Notes: a model not told the origin generated them from the letters alone. 64,000 nt of DNA from Corynebacterium mendelii (GCF_017307055.1 NZ_JAFLEQ010000008.1:228965-292964); one strand, 5' to 3'; shown: positions 1 to 10,863, counted from the first letter of the stretch. A program made the numbers and translations.

Positions 1-564
1 CGGGGACTGGTAGTGGATGAGCATTTCCAGTACCCATTTTTTCTGCAGGTTCGTCTTGGTCAGGACCTGTTCCAGCTCCGGATAGCACGACAGTAGGCTG
101 GCGCGTATCTGGTTGATGTGGCTGGTGCAGTGTCTCCTGAGATCCTCGTCAATGCCGTTCAGGTATTTCAGGGCCGTAAACAGTTCATTTTCCCGGTCGG
201 TGGGAAGAAGTACCTCGGGCCGCACGCGGCTGGTATCAGCAATGATGTAGGCATCGCGTTTGTCGTTTTTCGCGTTTCCTTTGTAGGTTTTTGCCATGTT
301 CCGCATCGCCAGCCCCGGTAGATATGCGGTGTCCAGGCCTGCGTGTTTGGCCGTGACAACAGCCAGTTTGCCGATATTGTTGGGTTGATCAACAGTGACT
401 AGTACTTTTCCCCACTGCGTGACTTCGGTGAACATGGACATCAGTGCGTCGGTGGTGTTGGCCACCGGAGCGGCTTTGATCTTTTTTCCCTCGGAATCCA
501 GTGCGTAGGCGTAATGCTTGGTTTTGCCTACATCGATACCGAGGAAGACGTCATAGTCGGACAT
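1..564 (-). CDS. IS110-family transposase, 3' part beyond window edge
   Basis: An open frame of 188 codons runs from ATG at 564 to the window edge without a stop. The protein is the N-terminal RuvC-like DEDD domain of an IS110-family transposase. It begins MSDYDVFLGIDVGK with the first catalytic Asp at residue 11, then VTVDQPNNIG (Asp59), YLPGLAMRNMAKTY, and KNDKRDAYIIAD (Asp101 and Asp104). The family is usually about 400 residues, so the C-terminal Ser-containing domain lies outside the window. GGAG lies about 6 nt before the ATG. IS110 enzymes move a circular intermediate and lack ordinary terminal inverted repeats. Whether this copy is intact cannot be judged from here. The family call is secure; the subgroup is not. 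Confidence 0.9.
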   Translation of the reverse strand, partial: MSDYDVFLGIDVGKTKHYAYALDSEGKKIKAAPVANTTDALMSMFTEVTQWGKVLVTVDQPNNIGKLAVVTAKHAGLDTAYLPGLAMRNMAKTYKGNAKNDKRDAYIIADTSRVRPEVLLPTDRENELFTALKYLNGIDEDLRRHCTSHINQIRASLLSCYPELEQVLTKTNLQKKWVLEMLIHYQSP

Positions 565-1620
565 GTGAGTCTCCAGGGATTGAAAGTGGATGTTTTCAAG
601 CCGCTGGATTGTCTACGGCGATGCAGAACTGGCAACCACATTACAAGGAGACGTGTCCGCACCTACGGCGAATGTCATGCTTCTATCAGCAAATCCTGCA
701 CGCCACTGGTGCCCGGCGGCATCACCCCCCGGATCATCTGGGACAGGGCAAGAATTAGCCATACCGGGCTCCAGCGACTACCCCTTCAACAGAAGGGCCA
801 TCTACAAGCTTAAAACTCGGAGGCCCCCGTTCTCGGGATAGTCTTCAACGTAATGGGCAAGTTTGCGCGGATGAACCCGGGGATTTGTGTGTGTTGCCCC
901 GGGACACGGAAGGTGAAATCCCGGTCGGTGCAGCACGGTGCCTTGGCTTGCGCTGCACGGACACTGGTGTGGGCCGGTACGGCCGGGACTAAACCCGTGG
1001 ACCGATGGCACCGACACGATTGGCGCTATCTGCCTGTGCTACGGCACGGGCGGCCCTTGCGCCGGGTATGTCGGGTGCGAATGCAATCACCGGGTGTCCC
1101 GTGAGATTGGTGCCTTGATTCCGACGCAAAAAAGGACCAGCGGCTGCTGTGTGGTGCTGTGGGGATGCGTGTTTAGGAGGATGTTGCGTTGTGTGCGGTC
1201 ACTTACCTAGCGCGGGTTTTGTGCCCGCCCGGTGGTGGTGAATGGGTGGCTTATCGCAAGCTGTGCGTAAAAAAGTAAAACCCCGCACCCCGGCCGTGCG
1301 TGGCGGTAACAGGGAGGGATCACTCGGCACACCACTGCGACGGATGTCCGTTGGCGCTTGTTCTGGTGAGGTGTTTTCCAGGTGCCACCTGCATTCGAAC
1401 TGCTGGGCACACATCGCTGGTGGTGTTGGTTGCCGGTGTGATCCCCGTGGCTGTCGCCGCTTGTTGCGGGCCGGGCTGCGGGTGCTTGTCGGGCAGGAAA
1501 GCCGCTGGCTTTGCTGCAGGTTCCGGTACCCGGCCGGTTGCCAATTATTTTTGGTGATTGGCAACCGGCCGGTGCCACAGGGCCACAAGATGTGTGGCCC
1601 TGCAGTTGTTGGCCGGGTGG
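565..1620. other. Gene-free region: IS110 non-coding end plus unassigned DNA
   Basis: I find no credible gene in this kilobase. Small open frames exist on both strands but none resembles a known family or has a good ribosome site. The part next to the transposase ATG (565 to roughly 850) would be the upstream non-coding end of the IS110 element, where this family encodes its bridge RNA. The element boundary cannot be set without an empty-site comparison. The right end carries two hairpins downstream of fas, listed separately. Confidence 0.6.
1530..1602 (-). terminator. Tandem hairpins downstream of fas
   Basis: Two strong inverted repeats follow the fas stop codon on the minus strand. The nearer one pairs CAGGGCCAC (1578-1586) with GTGGCCCTG (1594-1602) around a 7-nt loop. 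The farther one pairs a 16-nt arm at 1530-1545 perfectly with 1557-1572 around an 11-nt loop. Neither is followed by a clean U-tract, so the termination mechanism is inferred from position and stem strength. Confidence 0.6.
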
Positions 1621-4600
1621 TTAGTCCAGGCCGAAGATGCCGTCGTCGTTCAAGCGGGCATCAGTATCGAGCAGCATCCGGATTTCGGCTTCGTGGGCGC
1701 CGTGTTCCGGCAGGCGGCGGGCAACCGGTACCTCGTACAAAGGTGTGGCGCCAATCATGCCGGCTTCCAGGGTGCGGGCACCGGCCTGCAGACGGTTGGT
1801 GGCGGCTTCACGCCACTTGTCCACGTCGTAGCCGGCGTTTTCGGCTGCCTTTTCGAAACAGGAGGGATGCGCCAGCACAACCACCGCCGAGACGTGGCCG
1901 AAGCCGAGGGAGGTCAGCACACCGGCTTTGACCGCCCCTTCGCCCAGATCCAGGTTCTGCCGCAGCCACACCAGGTTTTTCGCCTTCGGTTCGATCGCCG
2001 GATCAACACAGTCAAGCGAGGCGTTGGCCGGCAGTGCGCCGGTGGCCAGAATGTGGGTCAGCCCGCCGATCTGGAACAGGGCTGCACCACCCTTGGCGTG
2101 TCCGGTCAGCGACTTCTGGGAGACCACGAACAGCGGGTTGGCGTCGTCGCGGCCCAGTGCCTGCCACATCAGCGAGTGCAGCTCCGACTCATTCGGGTCG
2201 TTGGCGTTGGTGGAGGTGTCGTGCTTGGAGACCACCCGCACATCGTCGGCGGTCAACCCCAGTTTAGTGAGCGAGGTCGCCAGCGCCGAGTTCTTGCCGC
2301 CGCGGGCCGCGGCCAGGGCACCGAGTCCCGGGGCGGGAATCGAGGTGTGGGTGCCGTCGGCGTAGCTTTGCGCGTGCGCGACCACAGCCAGAACGGGAAG
2401 ACCCAACCTGGCGGCGACATCGCCGCGGGCGAGGATCACTGTTCCGCCGCCCTCGGCTTCCACGAAACCGCCGCGGCGCCGGTCGTTGGCCCGGGAGTAG
2501 AAACGCTCGTCGATGCCCTTGTCGGCCATGGCCGATGATTTCGCGGTGGCGTTCATGTCACCGAAACCGGTCAGCGATTCCACGGAGATGTCGTCGATAC
2601 CGCCGGCCACCACCACATCGGCTTTGCCCAGTTTGATCTTGTCGACACCTTCCTCGACCGATACCGCCGCCGTGGCGCAGGCCGCCACCGGGTGGATCAT
2701 GGAACCGTAGCCGCCGACCCAGCTCTGCATGACGTGGGCCGCCACCACGTTGGGCAGCGCCTCCTGCAGAATATCGCTGGGCCGGTCCTCGCCGAGGAAG
2801 CGGGAGACGAACACTTTGTGCAGGGACTCCATGCCGCCGATGCCGGTGCCCTGGGTGGAGGCGATGGCAGAGGGGTGTACCGCTTTGAGCAGTTCAGCCG
2901 GGGTGAAACCGGCGGTTAAGAATGCGTCCACGGCGGTGACCAGGTTCCAGGCGGCAATCCGGTCCAGGCCGTCGAGCATGGCCGGCGGGATGCCCCACTT
3001 CGCCGGATCGAAACCGGTGGGCATCTGGCCGCCGACAGTCCGGCTCAGGCAGGCTTTCTTCGGGATGCGGGCCATCGCACCCTTGGATTTGGTGACCTGC
3101 CATTCGCCGTCCTCGGTGAGGGTGACGGTGGTGGTGGCCGGATCGGCTGCCTCGTAGTCGCGGGCCTCATCTTCGTTTGCGACGGTGAAGGTGATGTCGC
3201 GGTCGAGGAAGACGGTGGCCACATCGATCGAGCCCTTGTCCACCAGGGTGAAGTCGTCGACGAAGCTGCGGATACCGCAGCGGGCGATCACCTCATCGCG
3301 GAAACGGTCGTAGACGTCTTCTTCTGCAACCCGGTTGCCGTCGGTGTCGTACCAGCCGGGGTTGGAATCATCCGAGAAGCTGATCAGCCCCATCATCCAG
3401 GCCAGTTCCATGACACCGGCGGCGGTCAGCTCCACCGAGCCGTCCCGGCCCATGCCGTATTCGGCCTGGGTGCGGGTGCGTCCCGATCCCCACGAGGAAA
3501 CCTCGCCGACACCGCAGATGACAACCATATCCGACAGGTCGGCGGTGACATCACCGATGGCCACCGGTTCCGGTTGGGCGGCGGTGGCCGGGTTCGGCAG
3601 CGCCTTGATGGTCACGCCGTCTTGCGGCTTATCGGCGTTGGTGCCGCGGGCTGCGGCAAGCTCCGCCGGGTCGATGGATGCCGCAAGCTCCGACAGGGAC
3701 ACCCCGGCATCAGCCAAACCGCCGGTGAAGTCGGCGTCCAGCGGTGCGGTGGCAGCCTTGCTGCGGGAGTCTGTGCTTGCAAGATCCAGCAGATGGCCGG
3801 TGATCTCGTCCGGGGTGTAGACGTGGATGCCGGCTTTTTTCGCCGCCGGAACCATGATGTCGTTGCCGCCCATCAGGTTGGTGCCCGCCACCCAGCCGAT
3901 ACGGGCCTGGGCGAGGGTGACGTATTCCGGCCAGCCGGTTTCCGACGCCCACTTGGCGAGTATGGCGTCGAAGGCGGCTTTGACTTCACCGTAGGCGCCA
4001 TCCCCGCCGAAGGTTCCGCGGTTGGGGGAACCCGGCAACACGACGTGGACACGATCGCCCACACCGGCTTTGTCAGCCAGACCGGCAAGACCGGCGATGG
4101 TGCGTTCCACCGACCACAAAAGCAGCCGGGCCTGGTTTTCCGCCTGCGCACCCGCGTCAGCCAGTGACCCGGCAACCCGGGGCGCGGCAAACGGGAAGCA
4201 CAGGGTAGGCACCAGCGCCGGTTTGGTGATGATGGTGTTGTCCCCGACGGTGGTTTTCTGCTCTTCACCGATCCAGCCGATCAGGGAATCAATGTCCCGG
4301 AAAGAGGTGAGGTTGGCGGGCACCAGCCACAGTTTCGCACCGTCGATGGCGTGCTCGGCATAGAGCTTGCGGGCGTATTCCTTGCGGGCCTGACCCACAT
4401 TCGAGGCGGTCATCACCACGGTGGCGCCACCGGCCAAAAGGCCTGCGGCAACGGAACCGGCAATCGAACCCGGGGCGGCACCGGTGACCAGTGCCACTTC
4501 GCCGATGAACTCGCCGGAGGGTTTCTCCGTCGCCATCCGGGAGATGGATTCCAGCAGCTGGGTGGCGGTTTTCGTGTCGGCTTGTTTTGCCCACCAGGCG

Positions 4601-7600
4601 GCCTGTTTGGCCACGGTGCAACCGGTACCGGCGAACCGTCCCGCCCGGATGCTCTTCAACTCCTCGCCGCGGACCGCCCCGGAGCCGATGCGGGCAATGT
4701 CCTCCCGGGCCTGCGCCCACCGGTCGTCGAAGACCACTGCCTTGTCCGCGTCGAAGCAGGGGGTGACGGTTTTAAGCCAGCCGGCACCAAGTTCAGCTTC
4801 CACTGCCTCCAGCAGCGCGGTATCGGCCGGCTCGCCGGGTGCTTCCGGCGCGGGAAGAAGACCCAGTTTGTCGAGCACGGTCCGGGCGGCGGTGGCCAGC
4901 ACACCATTGTCGCCGGTGACTTCCTCGGCGAAAGCGCCCAACGCTGCGGAATCAACAACCCCGCCGCCGACGGCGGCATCGCCGCTGGACAAAGAGACTG
5001 TGGTGCCGTTGGCGGCGGCCACATTCTGCACCGCGGCATCGGTGAGCGCGTCCAGGTCGGCCCCGGAGGTCGGGGCCGCGGTGGGCAGGGTCGCCAGATC
5101 CCCGCCGCGGACTGATTCCTCATCGCGGGTGCCGAGCACGATTTCGATTTCCACCGGGGCGACCCAGCTTGCGGGAAGAGACCAGGTGCCGGTGACCCGG
5201 TCGCTGATGCGGGAGGCTTTCGCCCCGGCCTGGGCGGCCAAAGTGCGCAGCCTGGAGCCTGTCAGCTCACCGAGGACCGGGCCGAAGGCCTGGTAGGAGG
5301 GGGCGGCCTGTATGACCCGGGTTTTCAGGGTGTCGACATCGGCTTCCGCGGCCCCGTCAATGGTGGGAACCCCCAGTTCACCGGCCATGTCCATCAGCAG
5401 CTGGTTGCGCCGCGAGGACACCCCGTTGGTCAGTGTTTCGGTGGTGTCGGTGCCGGTGATCTGGTCGATGCGGATTTTGTTTTGTGCCGCCACCAAAGCC
5501 AGGATCGCGTTGGCCGCGTTAAAGCCCAGCTCCGGGGCGGGCCCTGCGGCCGCCGCACCGGCTGCTGCCGGTGCCGGGGCAGCGGCGGCCGGGGACGCCT
5601 CGGCGGGAACCGCCGCCGGCTCCGGTGCTGTCCCGGTGGTGGTGGCCTCTGCCGCCGGGGCGACAGGGGTGGCATCGGTGCCGGTGGACTCGATGTCGTC
5701 GTCTGTGACTGTGGTGGCCGGGGCTTCCTGTGCGTCAGCGAAGTAGATGATCTTCTCGTCGCGTTCGACGTTGTAGACCTCCACCTGGCTGGCGGTGTTT
5801 TCCGTCAGCTCCAGGGTGCGGGCCATAAGGTTGGCCAGCGTCGGCGAGGAGGCGAGCCCCACCTCGATCACCCGTTCCACACCGTCCGGGCCAAGGAGCA
5901 GATTCTGGGTTTCAATCCACCGCACCGGGGAAGCGAACTGCCAGCTGAGCAGCTCGATCAAAAGGATGCGGGCAAGTTTCGCCGGTGCCTTGTCGGCCAT
6001 GGTCTCGAAACTGTCGCCGTCGGCGAGCAGTGTTTCCACCGGCTGTGCCGGCACCACGGCAAGAATCGATTCGGCGAAGTCGCGGGTCAGCTCGAAGGGG
6101 CGGGCCACCAGGTTCGGGATGTAGCGTCCCACCAGCGCATCGACATCGAGTTCGTCCGGCAACAGGCTGTCGAGTTTCTCGGCGAAAGCCGGGACACCGG
6201 GGCGCAGCACCTCCGAGTGGAAGGGCACGTCAATACCGGGAATCTGGATGTAGGCGCGCCTGCCGCCGGCTGTGGCGGCCCTGGCTTCGGCATCGGATCG
6301 CAGGGCTTTGAGCCCCTTGATGGTGCCTGCCACCGCATACTGCTGGCCGGCCACATTGAAGTTGACGATCTGCAGGAATTCGCCGCTGGTGTCGGCAATC
6401 GAGGCAACATAGTCGACGACCTCGGAATCGGTCATGCCGAACTGGTTGGGGCGCAGCGCAGCCAGCTGGTAGTTGGAGCGCCCCTTGTCGTCGCGGGGCA
6501 CCAGCGAATGCATCGCCGAGCCGCGGGAGAACACAATGTCGATAACCCCCTCCAGCTCGAAGATACCGGCGGTGGAGGCCAGCGAGGTGTATTCACCCAG
6601 CGAATGCCCGGCATACATGGCACCTGGGGTGAGCAGCCCCTCGCTGCGCAGCCGTTCGGTTTGCCCGTAGGCCACCACAGCCAAAGCGACCTGGGTGAAC
6701 TGGGTCAGATACAGCACACCGGCCGGATGCCGGTAGACGGTATCGCCGACTTTCAGCACAGTCGGGTTGTTGTCGACCACATCGACAATCGAGAACCCCA
6801 GGGCTGTGCGGGTGTGTTTGTCGGCCCGCTCCCACACCGCCCGGGAGGCGGCGGAGGCCTGCCGGTCGGCGGTGGCCATGCCCTTTTCCTGGATACCCTG
6901 GCCGGGGTAGACGTAGGCGGTCGACGGGGCTTCCAGCAGCGCCTGGCCGCGGGAAACAACGTTGCCGCCGATACGGCAGGTCACCTCAACGGCGGGATTG
7001 GATCCGGCCCGGCCGACCCGTTCGACGGTGATTTCCACCTCGTCGCCGAGCTGCACCATGCCGTACATGGAGTAGGTCCAGCCGACAAGCCTGGCACTGT
7101 GGCCTTTCTCGCCGGTGGCGCACGCCAGGTGCTGGGCGGTGGCCGACAGCCACATGCCGTGCACCAGGGGCGCGGAAAGACCGACGAGTTTCGCCGCGTT
7201 GGTGGAGGTGTGGATCGGGTTGTAGTCCCCGGAGACCATGGCGAACGGGGTCATATCGCCCGGGGCGGTCACTGTGGCCCGGCGGATGAAACTGCGCGGG
7301 GTGTCGGTGATCGCCGCACCGGTGTTGCCGAAGTTCGGTGCCAGCGGGGCGGCTTCGGTGGTGGTGACCCGGCCGCGGATGGCGAAACGTTCGATCATCT
7401 TCGCCACCACAGTGCCGGTTGCGGCACAGGTGAGCACCAGATCAACGGTGACGATCCGGCCCGAGGCGGATTCGTCGAAAGGCCGGGTGCGGGCCTCGAC
7501 ATTGATGGTGCGGGTGGTGCCGTCCATCAAGGTGTCGACCGGGACTTTCAGGTCGATCAGGTGATCCAGGTGCACCGCGTTGAGCAGGCCCTCAATGACC

Positions 7601-10600
7601 GGGTAGCCGTCCGCGAGCCTGCCGGACCCCAGGGCCGCGTAGATGGCCGGCCAGCAGGGGCCGACCAGCGCGTCGGCGGTGCCGGCGGCAGTCAACGTAC
7701 CCGGCAGGGCGGAACCGGTCACCCCGGTGTGGCTGGTGAACAGATGCGCCGGCAGGCTGAAGGAATCCTTGACCACCCCGAACGCCGTGTCAGCGTCGTC
7801 GTGGACCTCGGGGATGGCGGTGATTTCATCGCCCGCGGCAGAGACACTTCCCACACCGGCCACACCGGCCAGAAGACCGTAGACGGCCTCCGGCAGGTGC
7901 TCCCGGGACACCACCGGGGATGCGCCGGTGGCGCAGGCGGCGGTGACATGTACGGGAATATCGACCTGCGTGACGACATAGGGACGCTCGCCGTCCATGC
8001 CGTCCCAGTAGGAATCACACAGAATACGGATGATCCACGGGTCGTCAGCGGACTCGGGGGCAATCAGTTCGAAACTGTCCTCGTCGAGCACATGCGCCGG
8101 GTTGTCGATGAGATGACCGTGCCAGACGATATGCGGGGTGGCGCGCAGGAAAGCTTCCGCATCGGCGGCCGAACCCAGCCGGGAGAACACGGCCGCGGGC
8201 TCGGTGCCGTTGCCCTCCAGATCGGTGATGCAGGCATGTTCGAAACGGCCCAGAATATCGGCCACCGGCTCATCGACGGTGGTGATACCGGCCACAGACA
8301 CCGGCCCCGGGATCACCCGCACAGCCTGGGCGTCATAGCGTTCATCCTGTGACTGCCACAGGGTGTCCAGGCCCCACCAGCGGGCCACATCGGTGTCGAT
8401 GGCGGGCACCCACGGCATCGGCTTGTGGTGCTTGCGCATCAGCCCCACAAACCATGTCGCGTCGCGGGCGCCGACAATGAGTTTGTTCGCCCGCGGGTAG
8501 CGGGCGAGGAATTTCTTCACCGCCGCCGGGGCATCCATGATGGATTCCTCATCCGGGAAATCGGTGGTGATCTCCCCGTGATCGGCCTCGTTGAGGCGGG
8601 CCTCGAAACGGTGGATCAGATCGAGGAACCGGTCCGACCAGGTCGGGTCGGTGAACGGGTGGGCCAGCGACACCCAGCGCTCAAGCACCTGCGCGTAGGT
8701 CATGGTTGTCAGATCGCCGAAATAGGGCTTGGCGGTTTTATCCAGGGCGGCGATGATCTCGTCGCGGTGGGCGTCCACAGCCTCCTGGCTGGAGGTGTCC
8801 AGCTGGGAGAGCAGACGCGAGCAGGCCGCGGAATCATTGTCGACCTCGTACATGTCGGCGTGCAGGTGCGACAGCCCGGAGGTCACCCCGCCGCGGGCCG
8901 CACCCCGGCCCACCCAGCCGCCCTCATCGTCGATGCTGATACCGGGGGTATCGACCAGAAGCTGCTTGACCTGCGGGGAAGTGGTGGCTTCTTTGGCGGT
9001 CATGGTGGCGGTACCAATCAGCACACCATCAACCGGCATGGCGGGAAGGCCGTGCTTGTCGGCCCACGAACCGGTGATCCACTGGCTTGCTTTGTCGGGG
9101 GTTCCGATACCGCCGCCGACACACAGCACCACATTGGTGTGCTCCCGGATCAGGGCGTAGGTGGCCAGCAGCAGGTCGTCGAGGTTCACCCACGAATGGT
9201 GCCCGCCGGCATGGCCGTCCTCGACCTGGATGATCACCGGGAAATCGGGTTTTGCCTCCGCAATCGCCAAACAGGCGCGGATCTGTTCCACGGTGCCGGG
9301 CTTGAAACAAATGTAGGGGAAACCCTCCCGGGACAGGGTGTCAATCAGTTCGGTGGCCTCGTCGACCTCCGGGATGCCGGCCGAGACTGTCACACCGTTG
9401 ATCGCCACCCCGGCAGCCCGCGCCCGCGACACAATGCGCTGCGCGCCGAACTGCAGGTTCCACATGTAGCGGTCGAAAAACATCGAGTTGAACTGGGCGG
9501 CCCGACCCGGCTGCAGCTGTGCGACCAGCCCTTCCCGGTTTTTCGCGAACACTTCCTCCGAATACTGTCCGCCGCCGGCCATCTCCGCCCAGTAGCCGGC
9601 ATTGGCGGCGGCGGCCACAATCGCCGGATCCACGGTGGTGGGGGTCATGCCGGGCAGGAGCACCGGCGAATAACCGGTCAGCTTCGTGAAACGGGTCTCC
9701 ACCACCACAGTGCCGTCGGGCAGCTCAATCAGACGGGGGGCGAAATCGGACCAGTCCGGTGCCGGGGCGATGCGGGTGCCGGGAGTGGCCAGCCTGTCAC
9801 GGGCCGAGGAGGTGGAACCGTCGACCAGTTTCACGCCCATGCCGGCCACGACCGGTTCGGTCAGCCTGGCCAGGGAACCACCCGGATCAGTGGTGATCAG
9901 GTGGGTGCACTGTGTGGGGTAGCCGTTGAGCTCTTCCACCCAGTTGTGGTGGTCGACCAGAATGTAGCGGGCCAGCTCAGCGGCGTCGGGAACATCCAGC
10001 CGGCAGGCCTTCGCCCAGGCCAGTGTGTTGTCGACGGCCTGCTGCATCGACGAGTGGTGGAAGGGCGCGCACACATTCAGCCAGGTGATCTGCGGCTCAA
10101 TGGTCGCTCCGCCGCGTTTTTTCTCCTCAATGGACTTGTTGTGCTGTCTCGCCCCGTCTTCCAGTGCCCGGACCACCAGGGCCAGGTTCTTCGCCCGCCC
10201 GGAAAGCACGAAATGGCGGGAAGAGTTCTGCAGCGCGACCTCCACCCCGGAGCCGCCGATTGCCGCCAACGCGCCATCGATGGCCGGGCGGCACAGCCCC
10301 CGCACACTGACCATGCAGCTTTCCGAGGAACCGATGCCCTGCCGGCGGGCCTCCGCGGAAGTCGCCGCCCCCATGATCAGGGCGAAAGCCAGCACATCGA
10401 CCAGGCCCTCCTGGTCGCCGTCGCGCAGGGCGCGGGCAGCCGCCACTCCCAGTGAACCCTGCGAATGGCCCGCGAAACGGCAGGCGCCGATATTCAGCCC
10501 CACCCCGATCAGCTCATTGACCACCGCGATCTGTGACAGGGTGATGCCGGCCACCGACACTGCGGGCTGGGCATCCAGTTCCGTGTCGCTGGAGGCCGGG

Positions 10601-10863
10601 GAGCTGATCAGGGTGCTCAGGCGCTCCTGCGCGCCGGGCACAATGACAGCCAGCTGACGGGCCACCGGCGCGGTGCGCGCCCGGGCCTTGGCCAAAAGTT
10701 CGTTCAGCAGCGCCACCGACGAGGTGGTGGCGGCGCAGTCGCGCAGTGCCTCCTGCCATTGGGAGGCCTGTCCGGCGAACAAAATACCGGGCTTGTCGAA
10801 GCTCAAAAGCGGAACCGCGCCGATCGTGCCGGCCGTGCGGGAATCGCTGAAAGTTGTGGTCAC
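1621..10863 (-). CDS. fas: Type I fatty acid synthase, single multidomain chain
   Basis: This is the cytosolic megasynthase that makes acyl-CoA from acetyl-CoA and malonyl-CoA. About 3080 residues are read in the mycobacterial/corynebacterial FAS-I order. They are an acetyltransferase (GHSQG near 131), an FMN enoyl reductase (VLLPGMTPTT near 400), a hot-dog dehydratase (GDYNPIHTS near 1213) and a malonyl/palmitoyl transferase (GHSLGEY near 1420). An Ala/Pro-rich linker follows near 1725-1780. Then come the acyl carrier domain (GVSSRRNQLL near 1815), a ketoreductase (VTGAAPGSIAG near 2128) and a ketosynthase with ACATAAV cysteine near 2729 and histidines in KHDTSTN and GHAKGG. GTG at 10863 is preferred because AGGAGA lies 8 nt before it; an in-frame ATG at 10932 has no such site and would add 23 unrelated residues. 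No phosphopantetheinyl transferase gene adjoins it. Confidence 0.97.
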   Translation of the reverse strand: MTTTFSDSRTAGTIGAVPLLSFDKPGILFAGQASQWQEALRDCAATTSSVALLNELLAKARARTAPVARQLAVIVPGAQERLSTLISSPASSDTELDAQPAVSVAGITLSQIAVVNELIGVGLNIGACRFAGHSQGSLGVAAARALRDGDQEGLVDVLAFALIMGAATSAEARRQGIGSSESCMVSVRGLCRPAIDGALAAIGGSGVEVALQNSSRHFVLSGRAKNLALVVRALEDGARQHNKSIEEKKRGGATIEPQITWLNVCAPFHHSSMQQAVDNTLAWAKACRLDVPDAAELARYILVDHHNWVEELNGYPTQCTHLITTDPGGSLARLTEPVVAGMGVKLVDGSTSSARDRLATPGTRIAPAPDWSDFAPRLIELPDGTVVVETRFTKLTGYSPVLLPGMTPTTVDPAIVAAAANAGYWAEMAGGGQYSEEVFAKNREGLVAQLQPGRAAQFNSMFFDRYMWNLQFGAQRIVSRARAAGVAINGVTVSAGIPEVDEATELIDTLSREGFPYICFKPGTVEQIRACLAIAEAKPDFPVIIQVEDGHAGGHHSWVNLDDLLLATYALIREHTNVVLCVGGGIGTPDKASQWITGSWADKHGLPAMPVDGVLIGTATMTAKEATTSPQVKQLLVDTPGISIDDEGGWVGRGAARGGVTSGLSHLHADMYEVDNDSAACSRLLSQLDTSSQEAVDAHRDEIIAALDKTAKPYFGDLTTMTYAQVLERWVSLAHPFTDPTWSDRFLDLIHRFEARLNEADHGEITTDFPDEESIMDAPAAVKKFLARYPRANKLIVGARDATWFVGLMRKHHKPMPWVPAIDTDVARWWGLDTLWQSQDERYDAQAVRVIPGPVSVAGITTVDEPVADILGRFEHACITDLEGNGTEPAAVFSRLGSAADAEAFLRATPHIVWHGHLIDNPAHVLDEDSFELIAPESADDPWIIRILCDSYWDGMDGERPYVVTQVDIPVHVTAACATGASPVVSREHLPEAVYGLLAGVAGVGSVSAAGDEITAIPEVHDDADTAFGVVKDSFSLPAHLFTSHTGVTGSALPGTLTAAGTADALVGPCWPAIYAALGSGRLADGYPVIEGLLNAVHLDHLIDLKVPVDTLMDGTTRTINVEARTRPFDESASGRIVTVDLVLTCAATGTVVAKMIERFAIRGRVTTTEAAPLAPNFGNTGAAITDTPRSFIRRATVTAPGDMTPFAMVSGDYNPIHTSTNAAKLVGLSAPLVHGMWLSATAQHLACATGEKGHSARLVGWTYSMYGMVQLGDEVEITVERVGRAGSNPAVEVTCRIGGNVVSRGQALLEAPSTAYVYPGQGIQEKGMATADRQASAASRAVWERADKHTRTALGFSIVDVVDNNPTVLKVGDTVYRHPAGVLYLTQFTQVALAVVAYGQTERLRSEGLLTPGAMYAGHSLGEYTSLASTAGIFELEGVIDIVFSRGSAMHSLVPRDDKGRSNYQLAALRPNQFGMTDSEVVDYVASIADTSGEFLQIVNFNVAGQQYAVAGTIKGLKALRSDAEARAATAGGRRAYIQIPGIDVPFHSEVLRPGVPAFAEKLDSLLPDELDVDALVGRYIPNLVARPFELTRDFAESILAVVPAQPVETLLADGDSFETMADKAPAKLARILLIELLSWQFASPVRWIETQNLLLGPDGVERVIEVGLASSPTLANLMARTLELTENTASQVEVYNVERDEKIIYFADAQEAPATTVTDDDIESTGTDATPVAPAAEATTTGTAPEPAAVPAEASPAAAAPAPAAAGAAAAGPAPELGFNAANAILALVAAQNKIRIDQITGTDTTETLTNGVSSRRNQLLMDMAGELGVPTIDGAAEADVDTLKTRVIQAAPSYQAFGPVLGELTGSRLRTLAAQAGAKASRISDRVTGTWSLPASWVAPVEIEIVLGTRDEESVRGGDLATLPTAAPTSGADLDALTDAAVQNVAAANGTTVSLSSGDAAVGGGVVDSAALGAFAEEVTGDNGVLATAARTVLDKLGLLPAPEAPGEPADTALLEAVEAELGAGWLKTVTPCFDADKAVVFDDRWAQAREDIARIGSGAVRGEELKSIRAGRFAGTGCTVAKQAAWWAKQADTKTATQLLESISRMATEKPSGEFIGEVALVTGAAPGSIAGSVAAGLLAGGATVVMTASNVGQARKEYARKLYAEHAIDGAKLWLVPANLTSFRDIDSLIGWIGEEQKTTVGDNTIITKPALVPTLCFPFAAPRVAGSLADAGAQAENQARLLLWSVERTIAGLAGLADKAGVGDRVHVVLPGSPNRGTFGGDGAYGEVKAAFDAILAKWASETGWPEYVTLAQARIGWVAGTNLMGGNDIMVPAAKKAGIHVYTPDEITGHLLDLASTDSRSKAATAPLDADFTGGLADAGVSLSELAASIDPAELAAARGTNADKPQDGVTIKALPNPATAAQPEPVAIGDVTADLSDMVVICGVGEVSSWGSGRTRTQAEYGMGRDGSVELTAAGVMELAWMMGLISFSDDSNPGWYDTDGNRVAEEDVYDRFRDEVIARCGIRSFVDDFTLVDKGSIDVATVFLDRDITFTVANEDEARDYEAADPATTTVTLTEDGEWQVTKSKGAMARIPKKACLSRTVGGQMPTGFDPAKWGIPPAMLDGLDRIAAWNLVTAVDAFLTAGFTPAELLKAVHPSAIASTQGTGIGGMESLHKVFVSRFLGEDRPSDILQEALPNVVAAHVMQSWVGGYGSMIHPVAACATAAVSVEEGVDKIKLGKADVVVAGGIDDISVESLTGFGDMNATAKSSAMADKGIDERFYSRANDRRRGGFVEAEGGGTVILARGDVAARLGLPVLAVVAHAQSYADGTHTSIPAPGLGALAAARGGKNSALATSLTKLGLTADDVRVVSKHDTSTNANDPNESELHSLMWQALGRDDANPLFVVSQKSLTGHAKGGAALFQIGGLTHILATGALPANASLDCVDPAIEPKAKNLVWLRQNLDLGEGAVKAGVLTSLGFGHVSAVVVLAHPSCFEKAAENAGYDVDKWREAATNRLQAGARTLEAGMIGATPLYEVPVARRLPEHGAHEAEIRMLLDTDARLNDDGIFGLD

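Noticed and set aside
5482-8352. A 956-codon open frame on the plus strand, opposite fas
   Set aside because: It is a GC-rich shadow of the fas coding frame. The Gly/Arg/His-rich protein has no family resemblance, and fas motifs run through the whole stretch on the other strand. The same holds for 8425-10455.
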